Origin: Bacillus sp. (in: firmicutes)
GTDB lineage: Bacteria; Bacillota; Bacilli; Bacillales; Cytobacillaceae
Direction: 5' to 3'
DNA: 35,023 bases
NCBI GenBank assembly: GCA_031179905.1
Contig: JAPSHL010000012.1
Span: 1-35,023 of the forward strand
Shown: positions 21,302 to 30,122 of the stretch, in pieces
Layout of the letters: every line of letters begins with the position of its first letter
Position numbering within the stretch: the first letter of the stretch is position 1
Made by a program: the position numbers and the translations under genes
The notes under the pieces: generated by a model
Told to the model about the DNA's origin: nothing
Database searches by the model: none
Seen by the model: only the letters and a program-made list of their open reading frames with translations

Positions 21302-21919
21302 TTAAATCGGCCGTTCTTGAAGGGAATATTCTTCTTGACCTTCGGAATATCTATATCGAAGACTGCTTTGATAAATGCCCTTGGAAATTGTTTTGGCCAT
21401 ATCAAGTACGAGACTCAGTCTTGTATTTTGGAGTACTAAAAACTCCATAAAGCCGCTAATATTGACAATACCAGTGATATGAATATTCCCTACTGGAGGT
21501 AATTCTTTTTTTACTCCGCTTCCAGGTCTAACAGGACCATCACCAAGATGTATAACACCAACACTTTTCATTCTGCCTAAACAGGCATCTATCCCAATAA
21601 TGAAAGGGTTAATATGCTTTTCTTGAATCTCAACCATTTTTTCTTCTAGGTTCAGCGCATGAATAGGATCATTTAATGTACCATAAACAAAAAAAGAACC
21701 AAGTTTTTTCTCTGTTAATAAAGTCCCAACAAGGGGGCCGAGTGAATCACCTGTAGAGCGATCAGTGCCAATACATACAAGCACAATTGGCTGTGCAGAA
21801 GAAGCTGGCGGCAACTGTTTATATAAAGAGTCTGCCAGTTTATAGGATGCTAACTGCTCATTATGAGCAATTCTTACCGGGAGTTCACTTTTATCAAATA
21901 TATTGGTATAGATGCTCAT
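21302..21919 (-). CDS. yyaC: Spore-protease-like protein YyaC (DUF1256)
   Basis: A 205-residue protein of the DUF1256 family, related in fold to the germination protease and hydrogenase maturation proteases. Visible segments are VLVCIGTDRSTGDSLGPLVG, then IIGIDACLGRMKSVG and the HITGIVNISGF region. It is sporulation-linked in B. subtilis; the substrate is not established. I use the ATG at 21919, with AAAGGAG 8 nt upstream, rather than the TTG directly before it. It is the only gene in the right arm transcribed towards the origin, convergent with parB and divergent from mscS. Confidence 0.9.
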   Translation of the reverse strand: MSIYTNIFDKSELPVRIAHNEQLASYKLADSLYKQLPPASSAQPIVLVCIGTDRSTGDSLGPLVGTLLTEKKLGSFFVYGTLNDPIHALNLEEKMVEIQEKHINPFIIGIDACLGRMKSVGVIHLGDGPVRPGSGVKKELPPVGNIHITGIVNISGFMEFLVLQNTRLSLVLDMAKTISKGIYQSSLRYRYSEGQEEYSLQERPI

Positions 21920-22125
21920 CAAATCTACTCCTTTACGCTAGGAAACTATAAATAAGCAAGTGTTCAAGTTTATATGTTATTTCAAAGTAAAGTAATACCA
22001 TTATAGGGATATATATTAAATTCTATACATTTTCATGCCAATTCTGTTGATAAAGAGGGAGAAAGATAGGGAGAAACAGTTAATTATAAGTAAATATACC
22101 TACGAAAATACAGGTAGGTTATTAC

Positions 22126-22154
22126 TTCAAACTAAATTTAGAAACTGTTAAAAT
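22126..22154 (+). promoter_or_regulatory. Possible promoter of the mscS-like gene
   Basis: TTCAAA and TAAAAT with a 17-nt spacer, 65 nt upstream of the ATG. Just upstream lies a small inverted repeat ACCTAC/GTAGGT (22098-22103 and 22114-22119), and just downstream a hairpin AAAAGAC/GTCTTTT (22161-22167 and 22182-22188). Either repeat could be regulatory. Confidence 0.45.
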
Positions 22155-22218
22155 AGACTAAAAAGACGACGGTAACAGTCAGTCTTTTGGAGATGAGAAT
22201 AAGCAGCAGAGGTGTGTT

Positions 22219-23079
22219 ATGGATAATATTGAAGATAAAGTGAACGATAGTGTAGATGTTATTACTGATGAGAATATTTGGATCAGTTTAGGACAGGGTT
22301 CTTTAAAAATTATTGTTATCATCTTAATAAGTGTCGTTGTTACAAGGATTGCTAAGATTGCTGTGCGGAATATATTTAAGGTTAGAACACATTCTGCACT
22401 CAGAATATCGGAAAGAAGAGAAGCTACATTAGTTAAGCTATTGGAAAATACCCTTACCTACGTTATCTATTTTATTGCCTTAATGATGATTTTAGGTACA
22501 TTGAATATTGACGTGAAGGGATTGCTTGCCGGGGCGGGAATTGTGGGCTTAGCTGTCGGTTTTGGTGCCCAAAGTTTAGTAAAGGATATTATTACAGGTT
22601 TTTTCATTATTTTTGAAGACCAGTTTTCTGTAGGCGATGTTGTACAGATTGGCCAATTTCAGGGTGTTGTGGAGGAAATTGGGTTAAGGACAACAAAAGT
22701 AAAAAGTTATACTGGCGAAGTGAATATTATACCGAATGGAAGTATAATGGAAGTAACGAACTTCTCATTAAACAATAGTAAGGCAGTTGTTGATGTCAGC
22801 ATAGCATACAAGGGCGATATAGATAGGGCTGAAAAAGTAATCAAAGACCTTATTGAAACATTTCCAGAAAAATATGACCAAATTGTTGGTGTTCCGGAGC
22901 TTTTGGGAGTTGAAAACATTATGGCGACAGAGGTAGTTATAAGAGTGGTCGCTGAAACATTACCAATGCAGCATTATACAGTCGCTCGTGCCTTAAGGAA
23001 AGAAATTAAGAATGTTCTGGATGAAAATGGAATTGAAAGCCCGTATCCAAAGTTAATGATGTACTCAAAACCAGAATAA
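22219..23079 (+). CDS. MscS-family small-conductance mechanosensitive channel
   Basis: A 286-residue membrane protein. Three hydrophobic segments are visible at about residues 28-50, 72-92 and 97-125; the last holds the glycine/alanine-rich pore helix (GLLAGAGIVGLAVGFGAQSLVKD), the hallmark of MscS. The soluble beta domain follows with EDQFSVGDVVQIG and VNIIPNGSIMEVTNFS. Such channels release solutes on hypo-osmotic shock. It forms a pair with the DUF951 gene 15 nt downstream. In B. subtilis the corresponding interval carries yyaD and yyaE instead. Confidence 0.93.
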   Translation: MDNIEDKVNDSVDVITDENIWISLGQGSLKIIVIILISVVVTRIAKIAVRNIFKVRTHSALRISERREATLVKLLENTLTYVIYFIALMMILGTLNIDVKGLLAGAGIVGLAVGFGAQSLVKDIITGFFIIFEDQFSVGDVVQIGQFQGVVEEIGLRTTKVKSYTGEVNIIPNGSIMEVTNFSLNNSKAVVDVSIAYKGDIDRAEKVIKDLIETFPEKYDQIVGVPELLGVENIMATEVVIRVVAETLPMQHYTVARALRKEIKNVLDENGIESPYPKLMMYSKPE

Positions 23080-23094
23080 ATATAGGGAGGAAAT

Positions 23095-23292
23095 ATGGAA
23101 CAGAAAGAGTTTGCTATTAATGATATTGTTGAAATGAAAAAAGCTCATCCTTGCGGTACGAACCGCTGGAAAATCATAAGGATGGGCATGGATATTCGCA
23201 TTAAATGTGAAGGCTGTGAACATAGCGTTCTTATTCCAAGGCGGGAATTTTCTAAAAAAATGAAAAAAATGTTGGTAAAGCATGAAGAATGA
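23095..23292 (+). CDS. DUF951 family small protein
   Basis: A 65-residue basic protein with a strongly conserved-looking core: DIVEMKKAHPCGTNRWKIIR, then DIRIKCEGCEHSVLIPRREF. The three cysteines (one in HPCG, two in KCEGC) suggest possible metal binding, but this is inference. It belongs to the DUF951 (YyzM-like) family found next to ychF in many Firmicutes; function unknown. AGGGAGGAAAT precedes the ATG, and it is likely co-transcribed with the mscS-like gene. The stop codon lies inside the following terminator hairpin. Confidence 0.85.
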   Translation: MEQKEFAINDIVEMKKAHPCGTNRWKIIRMGMDIRIKCEGCEHSVLIPRREFSKKMKKMLVKHEE

Positions 23293-23307
23293 TTCATGCT
23301 TTTTTTT
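23279..23307 (+). terminator. Terminator overlapping the DUF951 stop codon
   Basis: AGCATGAA (23279-23286) pairs with TTCATGCT (23293-23300), followed by a run of eight Ts. The TGA stop (23290-23292) is in the loop, so terminating ribosomes cover the hairpin. Confidence 0.85.
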
Positions 23308-23349
23308 ATGAAAACTAGGTTTTTTTGCCTGACGAACAAACGTGGCTAC

Positions 23350-23378
23350 TTGTCTTTTTTGAAGGATAAATCTATAAT
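23350..23378 (+). promoter_or_regulatory. ychF promoter
   Basis: TTGTCT, a 17-nt spacer, then TATAAT, 78 nt upstream of the ychF ATG and just after the previous terminator. Confidence 0.65.
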
Positions 23379-23455
23379 TGGTAAAGGTTTAATAGTACAA
23401 ATGAAATAAATCTCTGCCTATTAGAAAAGCAGGTTTAATATAAGGGAGTGACATT

Positions 23456-24556
23456 ATGGCATTAACTGCTGGAATAGTTGGATTGCCGAACGTCGGTAAA
23501 TCTACATTGTTTAATGCAATAACACAGGCGGGTGCAGAATCGGCAAACTATCCATTCTGTACAATCGATCCGAATGTTGGAATCGTAGAGGTACCAGATC
23601 CGAGACTAACGAAGTTGACTGAGCTTGTTCAACCGAAAAAAACAGTGCCGACAACTTTTGAATTTACAGATATTGCCGGAATCGTAAAGGGTGCGAGTAA
23701 AGGGGAAGGGTTAGGGAATAAATTCCTCTCACATATCCGTGAAGTAGATGCAATTTGTCAAGTAGTACGCTGCTTTGCTGATGACAATATTACTCATGTC
23801 TCCGGAAAGGTAGATCCAATTTCCGATATTGAAACAATCAACCTAGAATTGATTCTTGCGGATTTAGAGTCTGTTGAAAAAAGAATTGCACGTGTAGGAA
23901 AAATGGCTAAACAAAAAGATAAAGAGGCGGTAGCGGAATTAGAAGTTCTTGAGCTTCTGAAAACTGCATTTGAAGAAGAAAAGCCAGCAAGAGCTGTTGA
24001 ATTCACAGAGGAGCAGGCTAAATTGGCAAAGAATCTTCACTTACTGACAATCAAGCCTGTTCTTTATGTGGCTAATGTCGGCGAAGATGAGATTGGCGAT
24101 ACAGACAACAATGAATATGTGCAGCGTGTAAGAGAATTTGCTTCTAATGAGAATGCAGAAGTTATAGTTATTTGTGCAAAAATCGAAGAAGAAATCGCGG
24201 AGCTTGAAGGCGAAGAAAAAGCAATGTTCCTTGAGGAGCTTGGAATTGAAGAGTCTGGTCTTGACCAGCTGATTAGAGCTGCTTACGACTTGCTTGGCCT
24301 AGCAACATACTTTACTGCTGGAGTACAAGAAGTGCGTGCATGGACATTCGTACAAGGAATGAAAGCACCTCAATGTGCGGGCATTATCCATTCTGACTTT
24401 GAAAGAGGTTTTATCAGAGCAGAGACTGTTTCATACGATGATTTGATTGTGAGCGGCAATATGGTTGCAGCAAAAGAAGCAGGCAAAGTTCGTCTAGAAG
24501 GTAAAGAGTATATTGTAAAAGACGGAGATATTATCCATTTCCGTTTTAATGTTTAA
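23456..24556 (+). CDS. ychF: Redox-regulated ribosome-binding ATPase YchF
   Basis: An Obg-family P-loop protein of 366 residues that prefers ATP over GTP. The P-loop is GLPNVGKSTLFNAI (about 8-21), switch regions include ANYPFCTIDPNVG and FTDIAGIVKGASKGEGLGNKFL, and the C-terminal TGS-type domain ends with AGKVRLEGKEYIVKDGDIIHFRFNV. It is called yyaF or engD in older B. subtilis naming. AAGGGAGTGA precedes the ATG. It appears monocistronic, with its own promoter and a strong terminator. Confidence 0.97.
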   Translation: MALTAGIVGLPNVGKSTLFNAITQAGAESANYPFCTIDPNVGIVEVPDPRLTKLTELVQPKKTVPTTFEFTDIAGIVKGASKGEGLGNKFLSHIREVDAICQVVRCFADDNITHVSGKVDPISDIETINLELILADLESVEKRIARVGKMAKQKDKEAVAELEVLELLKTAFEEEKPARAVEFTEEQAKLAKNLHLLTIKPVLYVANVGEDEIGDTDNNEYVQRVREFASNENAEVIVICAKIEEEIAELEGEEKAMFLEELGIEESGLDQLIRAAYDLLGLATYFTAGVQEVRAWTFVQGMKAPQCAGIIHSDFERGFIRAETVSYDDLIVSGNMVAAKEAGKVRLEGKEYIVKDGDIIHFRFNV

Positions 24557-24577
24557 TAGCTATTATTTATATGAGAG

Positions 24578-24613
24578 AAAACCCGCCTTTATACAAATAA
24601 AGGCGGGTTTTAC
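24578..24613 (+). terminator. Terminator after ychF
   Basis: A perfect 14-bp stem, AAAACCCGCCTTTA with TAAAGGCGGGTTTT, around a 6-nt loop. It starts 21 nt after the stop and can act in both directions. Confidence 0.9.
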
Positions 24614-24817
24614 ATTTTCTTAAGCTCATTCGACAACCAGCTATTCCATAAAAGCAGTTAGAAAGGAAATTTCTTGTAAGCTTGTTTAGAAGAGCTGGCT
24701 TAATTCGACAATATGATAAAGAAGATACTTTTACAGTGCCTTTACACGCCCCTTTCAAACTGGTGCTATCATTCCTTTAGAGGAATCATAATACATGTTC
24801 CAAAGGGGGATTTTTAG

Positions 24818-25969
24818 GTGAAAATTGCAATTTTTACTGATACCTATTTTCCGCAAGTGAATGGAGTTGCCAATTCGTTAAAGAGGTTAACAGATCATTT
24901 AGAAAAAAGGCAGATTCAATATCAGATTTTCGCGCCAGAAGTGGAGGATACTCCTGCATACCCCAATATTAATCAGTTTTTTAGCATTCCAGTTTTTTTA
25001 TATCCTGAATGCAGGACAGCATTAGCGAACCCCAAACGAATTAAAGCTAAAGTTCAAGAATTCAATCCAGATATCATACATATTGCAACACCGTACATGA
25101 TGGGGCTGTATGGACTTTTTTGTGCTAAAAGACTCCACATACCAGTAGTTTCCTCCTACCATACTCATTTTGACCAGTATTTGGAATATTATAAAGCTTC
25201 ATGGCTGCTGCCTGTTCTTCATAAATACTTAAAATGGTTTCATGAGTCCACAGAAAGAATATTTGTACCTTCAAAAGAGACTAAAATCAAGCTTAAGGAG
25301 CTTGGTTTTCACTCCTTATCTATATGGGGGAGAGGGGTAGACTGCTCCCAATTCCGACCTGTCGCAGTGAACCAGTCAATCAGAGATAAATATGGGATAA
25401 CAGAAGAATATATTATTTTATATGTCGGAAGATTTGCCCCAGAAAAAGATTTAGCTACACTTTCATCAATAATAGAATCCCTCCCTACAAGCTGGAATAA
25501 TAGGGTACATTGGTTGCTTGCAGGAGACGGTCCCTGCTTACCTGAATGGAAGCGTAAAGCGGCTGTTAGAAGAAATATGACTTTAACAGGTTATTTGAAA
25601 GGAGTGGAATTATCACAAGTTTATGCAAGCGCTGACCTGTTTGTTTTCCCCTCTACTACTGAAACATTTGGAAATGTTGTACTGGAATCTTTAGCATCTG
25701 GAACTCCTGCTATTGTCTCTGATTCAGGCGGTGTAAAGGAAATGGTGGAAGATGGCATAACGGGAAGGATTTGTCCTGCTAAAAGCACGGAACATTTCAA
25801 TGCTGCTATTATCGATTTGCTAGAACAAAAGACGGCGCGAAATATGTATGGTGCGGCAGCAAGAAAATATGCCTTAAGCCAATCTTGGGAGAGTATATTA
25901 GACAGTTTGGTTGGCGAATATGAAGAAGTGATAATTAATAACAGAGACGAACAAAGAATATATGCGTGA
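24818..25969 (+). CDS. Family 4 glycosyltransferase (GT-B fold)
   Basis: A 383-residue soluble GT-B enzyme. The N-terminal acceptor domain begins KIAIFTDTYFPQVNGVANS with a glycine-rich loop, HTHFDQY follows near 116-121, and the nucleotide-sugar domain has GRFAPEKDL (R205, K210) and the retaining-GT signature with E282 and E290 in ETFGNVVLE. The closest-looking relatives are mannosyl- or glucosyltransferases acting on diacylglycerol or phosphatidylinositol lipids, so glycolipid synthesis is a reasonable guess, not a proof. The GTG start follows AAAGGGGGA. It stands alone between ychF and rpsF, where B. subtilis has no such gene. Confidence 0.88.
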   Translation: MKIAIFTDTYFPQVNGVANSLKRLTDHLEKRQIQYQIFAPEVEDTPAYPNINQFFSIPVFLYPECRTALANPKRIKAKVQEFNPDIIHIATPYMMGLYGLFCAKRLHIPVVSSYHTHFDQYLEYYKASWLLPVLHKYLKWFHESTERIFVPSKETKIKLKELGFHSLSIWGRGVDCSQFRPVAVNQSIRDKYGITEEYIILYVGRFAPEKDLATLSSIIESLPTSWNNRVHWLLAGDGPCLPEWKRKAAVRRNMTLTGYLKGVELSQVYASADLFVFPSTTETFGNVVLESLASGTPAIVSDSGGVKEMVEDGITGRICPAKSTEHFNAAIIDLLEQKTARNMYGAAARKYALSQSWESILDSLVGEYEEVIINNRDEQRIYA

Positions 25970-26015
25970 AATACTGCCATTATCCATAACTACTCCGATT
26001 CTTTTCCAGTATTCA

Positions 26016-26044
26016 TTGCAAATTGTTTTTCAATATGCTATAAT
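26016..26044 (+). promoter_or_regulatory. rpsF-ssb-rpsR promoter
   Basis: TTGCAA, a 17-nt spacer, then a perfect TATAAT. It lies 72 nt before the rpsF start and is the obvious promoter of the S6-Ssb-S18 operon. Confidence 0.85.
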
Positions 26045-26080
26045 TTCATCTTGTGAGTAATGTAAATATTGCTCCTTGCC

Positions 26081-26100
26081 CAATCGGGCCGTTTAGACCA
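26081..26100 (+). promoter_or_regulatory. Possible S6:S18 autoregulatory leader hairpin
   Basis: In the rpsF leader, GCCC-AATC-GGGC forms a tight hairpin directly followed by CCG context (GGGCCGTTT). Leaders of rpsF in many bacteria carry an RNA that mimics the 16S site of the S6:S18 complex and features a conserved CCG. The match here is by position and the CCG only, so it is tentative. Confidence 0.35.
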
Positions 26101-26116
26101 AAAGGAGGTGAAAGTG

Positions 26117-26407
26117 ATGAAAAAGTACGAAATTATGTACATCATCCGTCCAAATATTGAAGATGAAGCGAAAAAAGCTCTAGTTGAGCGTTTTAACGGT
26201 ATTCTTGCTGATAATGGAGCGGAAGTTGCTGAATCAAAAGAGTGGGGTAAACGTCGTCTTGCATACGAAATCAATGATTTCCGTGATGGCTACTACCAAC
26301 TTGTGAAAGTTAACGCTGCACCAGTAGCAGTTGAGGAGTTTACTCGTTTAGCTAAAATTAGCGAGGATATTATCCGTCATATTGTTATTAAAGAAGAAGC
26401 GAAATAA
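26117..26407 (+). CDS. rpsF: 30S ribosomal protein S6
   Basis: A 96-residue S6 that pairs with S18 on the small-subunit platform. The product starts [20 protein letters not shown] and shows [24 protein letters not shown]. The frame extends upstream to 26069, but the ATG at 26117 has a near-perfect AAAGGAGGTGA and matches S6 length. First gene of rpsF-ssb-rpsR. Confidence 0.97.
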   Translation: MKKYEIMYIIRPNIEDEAKKALVERFNGILADNGAEVAESKEWGKRRLAYEINDFRDGYYQLVKVNAAPVAVEEFTRLAKISEDIIRHIVIKEEAK

Positions 26408-26424
26408 TAAATAGAATGAATTCA

Positions 26425-26440
26425 TGTTCCACGTGAAACA
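26425..26440. other. parS site in the rpsF-ssb spacer
   Basis: TGTTCCACGTGAAACA matches the parS consensus TGTTNCACGTGAAACA exactly (N = C). It lies in the 54-nt gap between two translation/replication genes, 5.3 kb from the parB site. Confidence 0.93.
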
Positions 26441-26461
26441 TGATGAAGGGAGTTGAAACTG

Positions 26462-26986
26462 ATGATGAACCGTGTTGTTCTTGTTGGCCGATTGACGAAG
26501 GATCCTGAACTGCGATACACACCGAGTGGAGCTGCTGTTGCAACTTTCACACTTGCGGTCAACCGTACTTTTACGAACCAACAAGGTGAAAGAGAAGCAG
26601 ACTTTATCAATTGTGTAGTCTGGAGGAAACCTGCAGAGAACGTAGCTAATTTCTTGAAGAAAGGAAGCTTAGCTGGCGTGGACGGCAGACTTCAAACGCG
26701 CAGTTATGAGGGACAAGATGGGAAACGTGTCTATATAACAGAAGTGCAGGCGGAAAGTGTTCAATTTCTTGAACCTAGAAACAGCAGCTCTGGAAATAGA
26801 AATGACAACATGAATTATAGCGCACCAAGGGAGCAAGACAATCCTTTCGGAGGCTCTAATAATTATCAGAATCAACGACCTCAAAATCAAAATCAAAATA
26901 GAAATAACGATTATACAAGAGTGGACGAAGATCCATTTGCAAATAGCGGTCAAATCGATATTTCAGATGATGACTTGCCGTTCTGA
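26462..26986 (+). CDS. ssb: Single-stranded DNA-binding protein Ssb
   Basis: Coats single-stranded DNA at forks and recruits partners. The OB fold covers residues 1-107 ([21 protein letters not shown]...[25 protein letters not shown]). A glutamine/asparagine-rich flexible linker follows, then the conserved tip DISDDDLPF that binds repair and replication proteins. Two ATGs in tandem (26462 and 26465) follow GAAGGGAG; I use the first, giving 174 residues. A TTG at 26453 is less likely. Confidence 0.97.
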   Translation: MMNRVVLVGRLTKDPELRYTPSGAAVATFTLAVNRTFTNQQGEREADFINCVVWRKPAENVANFLKKGSLAGVDGRLQTRSYEGQDGKRVYITEVQAESVQFLEPRNSSSGNRNDNMNYSAPREQDNPFGGSNNYQNQRPQNQNQNRNNDYTRVDEDPFANSGQIDISDDDLPF

Positions 26987-27020
26987 TAATCAGAAAAAAG
27001 TATAAAGGAGGGAAATTGAC

Positions 27021-27263
27021 ATGGCAATGGGCGGACGCAGAGGCGGACGTGCTAAACGCCGTAAAGTATGCTACTTTACTGCTAATGGCATTACGCAAAT
27101 CGACTATAAAGATGTAGATCTTCTTAAGAAATTCATCTCTGAACGTGGTAAAATCTTACCTCGTCGTGTAACTGGTACAAGTGCAAAATATCAACGCAAG
27201 TTGACTATTGCAATCAAACGTTCACGTACTATGGCTTTACTTCCATATGTAACTGGTGAATAA
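27021..27263 (+). CDS. rpsR: 30S ribosomal protein S18
   Basis: An 80-residue basic protein, [19 protein letters not shown], followed by [22 protein letters not shown] and [13 protein letters not shown]; clearly S18, which binds with S6. AAGGAGGG precedes the ATG. Last gene of the operon, closed by a strong terminator. Confidence 0.97.
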   Translation: MAMGGRRGGRAKRRKVCYFTANGITQIDYKDVDLLKKFISERGKILPRRVTGTSAKYQRKLTIAIKRSRTMALLPYVTGE

Positions 27264-27264
27264 T

Positions 27265-27303
27265 AAAAAAACACATTAGGGTTAAACCCTAATGTGTTTT
27301 TTT
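27265..27303 (+). terminator. Terminator after rpsR
   Basis: A perfect 12-bp stem ACACATTAGGGT/ACCCTAATGTGT extended by A-T pairs and followed by TTTTTTT. From here to 27558 I see no gene; B. subtilis has further genes including yybS before gdpP. A weak promoter may precede gdpP (TATAAT near 27498). Confidence 0.9.
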
Positions 27304-27558
27304 ATACTTTATATAATATAGTCTATACAAATTATATGTTTGAATGACCTTCTATAAAATAGTAAAATGATAAAGAGGATATCTCTATATACTTTATATG
27401 TATAGGCTGTAAAATCGTGTTTATGAATATAAGGGTTAGTGGAAATACTAAAGGATGAATTGTATTTTTCCTTGTTTCGTAATTATCGAGATACGGTATA
27501 ATAATGAATAAACAACCGTATACATATTAAATTAACTATATTAGGAGTTGAATAAATT

Positions 27559-29532
27559 TTGCCTGCTTTTTTGGAAAAGGGATCAATTCGCTATCCATTA
27601 GTTTGTCTGATTGGCATTACTCTGATCCTACTTGGTATCATCTCCTATTATAATTGGCTTTTTGCCTTGGTGGGGTTACTCCTTTCTGTTATCCCTTTTT
27701 ATCTCATCATCCAGATGAATTTGCGACAAAGAAAGGAAACAGAAGAATATATTACGACCCTTTCCTATCGTGTGAAAAAGGTCGGAGAAGAAGCATTGAT
27801 GGAAATGCCGATTGGAATTATGCTCATTAATGATGAGTACTATATTGAATGGACAAATCCATATTTAGCTTACAGTTTTACAGAAGACAGCCTAGTTGGA
27901 AGATCATTATATGATGTCTCTCCTTCTGTTATTCCTCTAATTAAGCAAGAGGTGGAAACGGAAATTATTACGCTTCATAACCGTAAGTTTCGTGTAATCC
28001 ATAAAAAAGAGGAACGCCTTCTTTACTTTTTTGATGTTACTGAACAAACGGAAATTGAAAAATTGTATGAGGATGAAAGAACAGCGATTGCAATCATCTT
28101 TTTAGATAATTATGATGATCTTACACAAGGTATGGATGATCAGACTCGAAGCAGTTTGAATAACAGCGTTACTTCTATTCTGAATAAATGGGCAACAGAC
28201 AATGGCGTTTTATTGAAACGGGTATCATCCGATCGCTTCTTTGCAGTATTCAATGAAAACATTCTGCAGCATCTCGAAAAAGATAAATTTACAATTTTAG
28301 ATGAAGTGAGAGAGCTAACCTCTAAACAAAATGTACAGCTAACGTTAAGTATTGGTGTTGGTTCAGGAGTTTCCTCTCTTCCTGAATTAGGAACTATTGC
28401 ACAATCAAGTCTTGATTTGGCTCTAGGTCGTGGTGGAGATCAGGTTGCTATTAAACAGCCAAATGGTAAAGTGAAGTTCTATGGCGGAAAAACTAATCCT
28501 GTTGAGAAAAGAACAAGAGTAAGAGCAAGAGTTATATCGCATGCTTTAAAGGAATTGATAACTGCTAGTGATAAAGTCTTCATCATGGGTCATAAACATC
28601 CTGATATGGATGCGATTGGAGCTGCTATTGGAATTAATAAGATAGCACAGATGAATAAGAAGGAAGCATATATCGTTTTAAATCCGAATGAAATTGATTT
28701 AGGTGTAAGAAGACTGCTAGAGGAAATAAAAAAACATGAAACATTGTATAATCGATTCATCACTCCAGAACAGGCCATGGAAATGGATACAGATGAAAGT
28801 CTGTTAGTTGTTGTAGATACCCATAAACCATCATTAGTGATTGAAGAAAAACTCATTCATAAGATTGAGGATGTTGTGGTTATTGACCATCACAGGCGAG
28901 CAGAAGAGTTCATTGATAATCCATTGCTTGTCTATATGGAGCCATATGCATCATCAACAGCAGAGCTTGTCACAGAGCTACTGGAGTATCAGCCAAAGAC
29001 AGCTAAAATTGAGATGCTGGAAGCAACTGCCTTATTGGCAGGGATAATTGTCGATACAAAAAGTTTTACGCTCAGAACTGGAGCAAGAACCTTTGATGCT
29101 GCATCTTATTTGCGAGGACAAGGCGCTGATACTGTATTAGTACAGAAATTCTTGAAAGAAGATATCGGCAATTATGTGAAGAAAGCAAAAATCATTGAAA
29201 ATGTTATTTTTTATAAGCCTGGTATTGCCATTGCCAAAGCTCAAAACAATGAAAAAAGTGATAATGTCCTTATAGCGCAAACAGCAGACACTTTATTGAC
29301 AATGGACGGCATTTATGCGTCATTTGTTATCTCTCCAAGAGGCGATGGGCAAATAGGCATTAGTGCAAGGTCATTAGGGGAAATAAATGTCCAAATCATA
29401 ATGGAAAGCCTTAAAGGCGGCGGTCATTTAACTAATGCAGCGACACAGCTTTCCAATATGACAATGGCAGAAGCAGAAGCACGGCTGAAGCTGGCAATCG
29501 ATGAATATTTTGAAGGGAGAAAAAAGGAATGA
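27559..29532 (+). CDS. gdpP: c-di-AMP phosphodiesterase GdpP
   Basis: Membrane-bound enzyme (YybT) that hydrolyses c-di-AMP to pApA and so affects wall homeostasis and beta-lactam tolerance. The 657 residues comprise two N-terminal membrane helices (about 11-32 and 34-54), a degenerate PAS domain (about 80-160), a degenerate GGDEF domain in which the signature reads SSDRF (223-227), and a DHH-DHHA1 catalytic part with GHKHPDMDA (344-352), D420, DHH at 443-445 and GGGHLTNAA near the C-terminus. All expected DHH metal ligands are present. The start is TTG after TTAGGAG. It overlaps rplI by 4 nt. Confidence 0.97.
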   Translation: MPAFLEKGSIRYPLVCLIGITLILLGIISYYNWLFALVGLLLSVIPFYLIIQMNLRQRKETEEYITTLSYRVKKVGEEALMEMPIGIMLINDEYYIEWTNPYLAYSFTEDSLVGRSLYDVSPSVIPLIKQEVETEIITLHNRKFRVIHKKEERLLYFFDVTEQTEIEKLYEDERTAIAIIFLDNYDDLTQGMDDQTRSSLNNSVTSILNKWATDNGVLLKRVSSDRFFAVFNENILQHLEKDKFTILDEVRELTSKQNVQLTLSIGVGSGVSSLPELGTIAQSSLDLALGRGGDQVAIKQPNGKVKFYGGKTNPVEKRTRVRARVISHALKELITASDKVFIMGHKHPDMDAIGAAIGINKIAQMNKKEAYIVLNPNEIDLGVRRLLEEIKKHETLYNRFITPEQAMEMDTDESLLVVVDTHKPSLVIEEKLIHKIEDVVVIDHHRRAEEFIDNPLLVYMEPYASSTAELVTELLEYQPKTAKIEMLEATALLAGIIVDTKSFTLRTGARTFDAASYLRGQGADTVLVQKFLKEDIGNYVKKAKIIENVIFYKPGIAIAKAQNNEKSDNVLIAQTADTLLTMDGIYASFVISPRGDGQIGISARSLGEINVQIIMESLKGGGHLTNAATQLSNMTMAEAEARLKLAIDEYFEGRKKE

Positions 29533-29978
29533 AAGTAATCTTCTTAAAAGACGTTAAAGGTAAAGGAAAAAAAGGTGAAGTGAAAAATGTGGCAGACGGC
29601 TATGCACATAACTTTCTATTAAAACAAGGACTTGCTGTTGAAGCAAATTCTGCAGCTGTCAGCACATTAAACGCACAAAAGAAAAAAGAAGAAAACCTAG
29701 CTGCCGAAGAGTTAGCAGAAGCAAAGGTTTTAAAGGAAAAGATAGAAAAGCTTACAGTTGAGCTTACTGCTAAATCAGGAGAAGGCGGAAGACTATTTGG
29801 CTCTATCACTAGCAAACAAATTGCAGAAGAGTTAAATAAAAAACATCAAATTAAGATCGATAAGCGTAAAATTGAACTAAATGATGCAATTCGATCCTTA
29901 GGAGTAACAAAGGTTCCTGTGAAGCTTCATCAAGAAGTGTCAGCTACACTAAATGTTCATGTAAAAGAATTAAGCTAA
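29529..29978 (+). CDS. rplI: 50S ribosomal protein L9
   Basis: A 149-residue L9: the N-terminal rRNA-binding domain [31 protein letters not shown], a long charged helix rich in A, E and K (about 42-75), and the C-terminal domain with [17 protein letters not shown]. The ATG overlaps the end of gdpP, so the two are translationally coupled. Confidence 0.97.
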   Translation: MKVIFLKDVKGKGKKGEVKNVADGYAHNFLLKQGLAVEANSAAVSTLNAQKKKEENLAAEELAEAKVLKEKIEKLTVELTAKSGEGGRLFGSITSKQIAEELNKKHQIKIDKRKIELNDAIRSLGVTKVPVKLHQEVSATLNVHVKELS

Positions 29979-30031
29979 TATTGGAAGTTCCTTTTAAGCT
30001 TAAACATGATAAAATAGAATAGATTTAGGAG

Positions 30032-30065
30032 AAATGTGATACAGGCAAACTGATCACATTTTTTC
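30032..30065 (+). terminator. Terminator after rplI
   Basis: AAATGTGAT pairs perfectly with ATCACATTT across a 12-nt loop, followed by TTTTTCTTTT. It separates gdpP-rplI from the helicase gene, although the hairpin is 54 nt after the rplI stop. Confidence 0.75.
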
Positions 30066-30122
30066 TTTTGGCATGTACAAATTTGACATTATCCTCTTAA
30101 AATAAGGAGGTTTTAAAATTTT

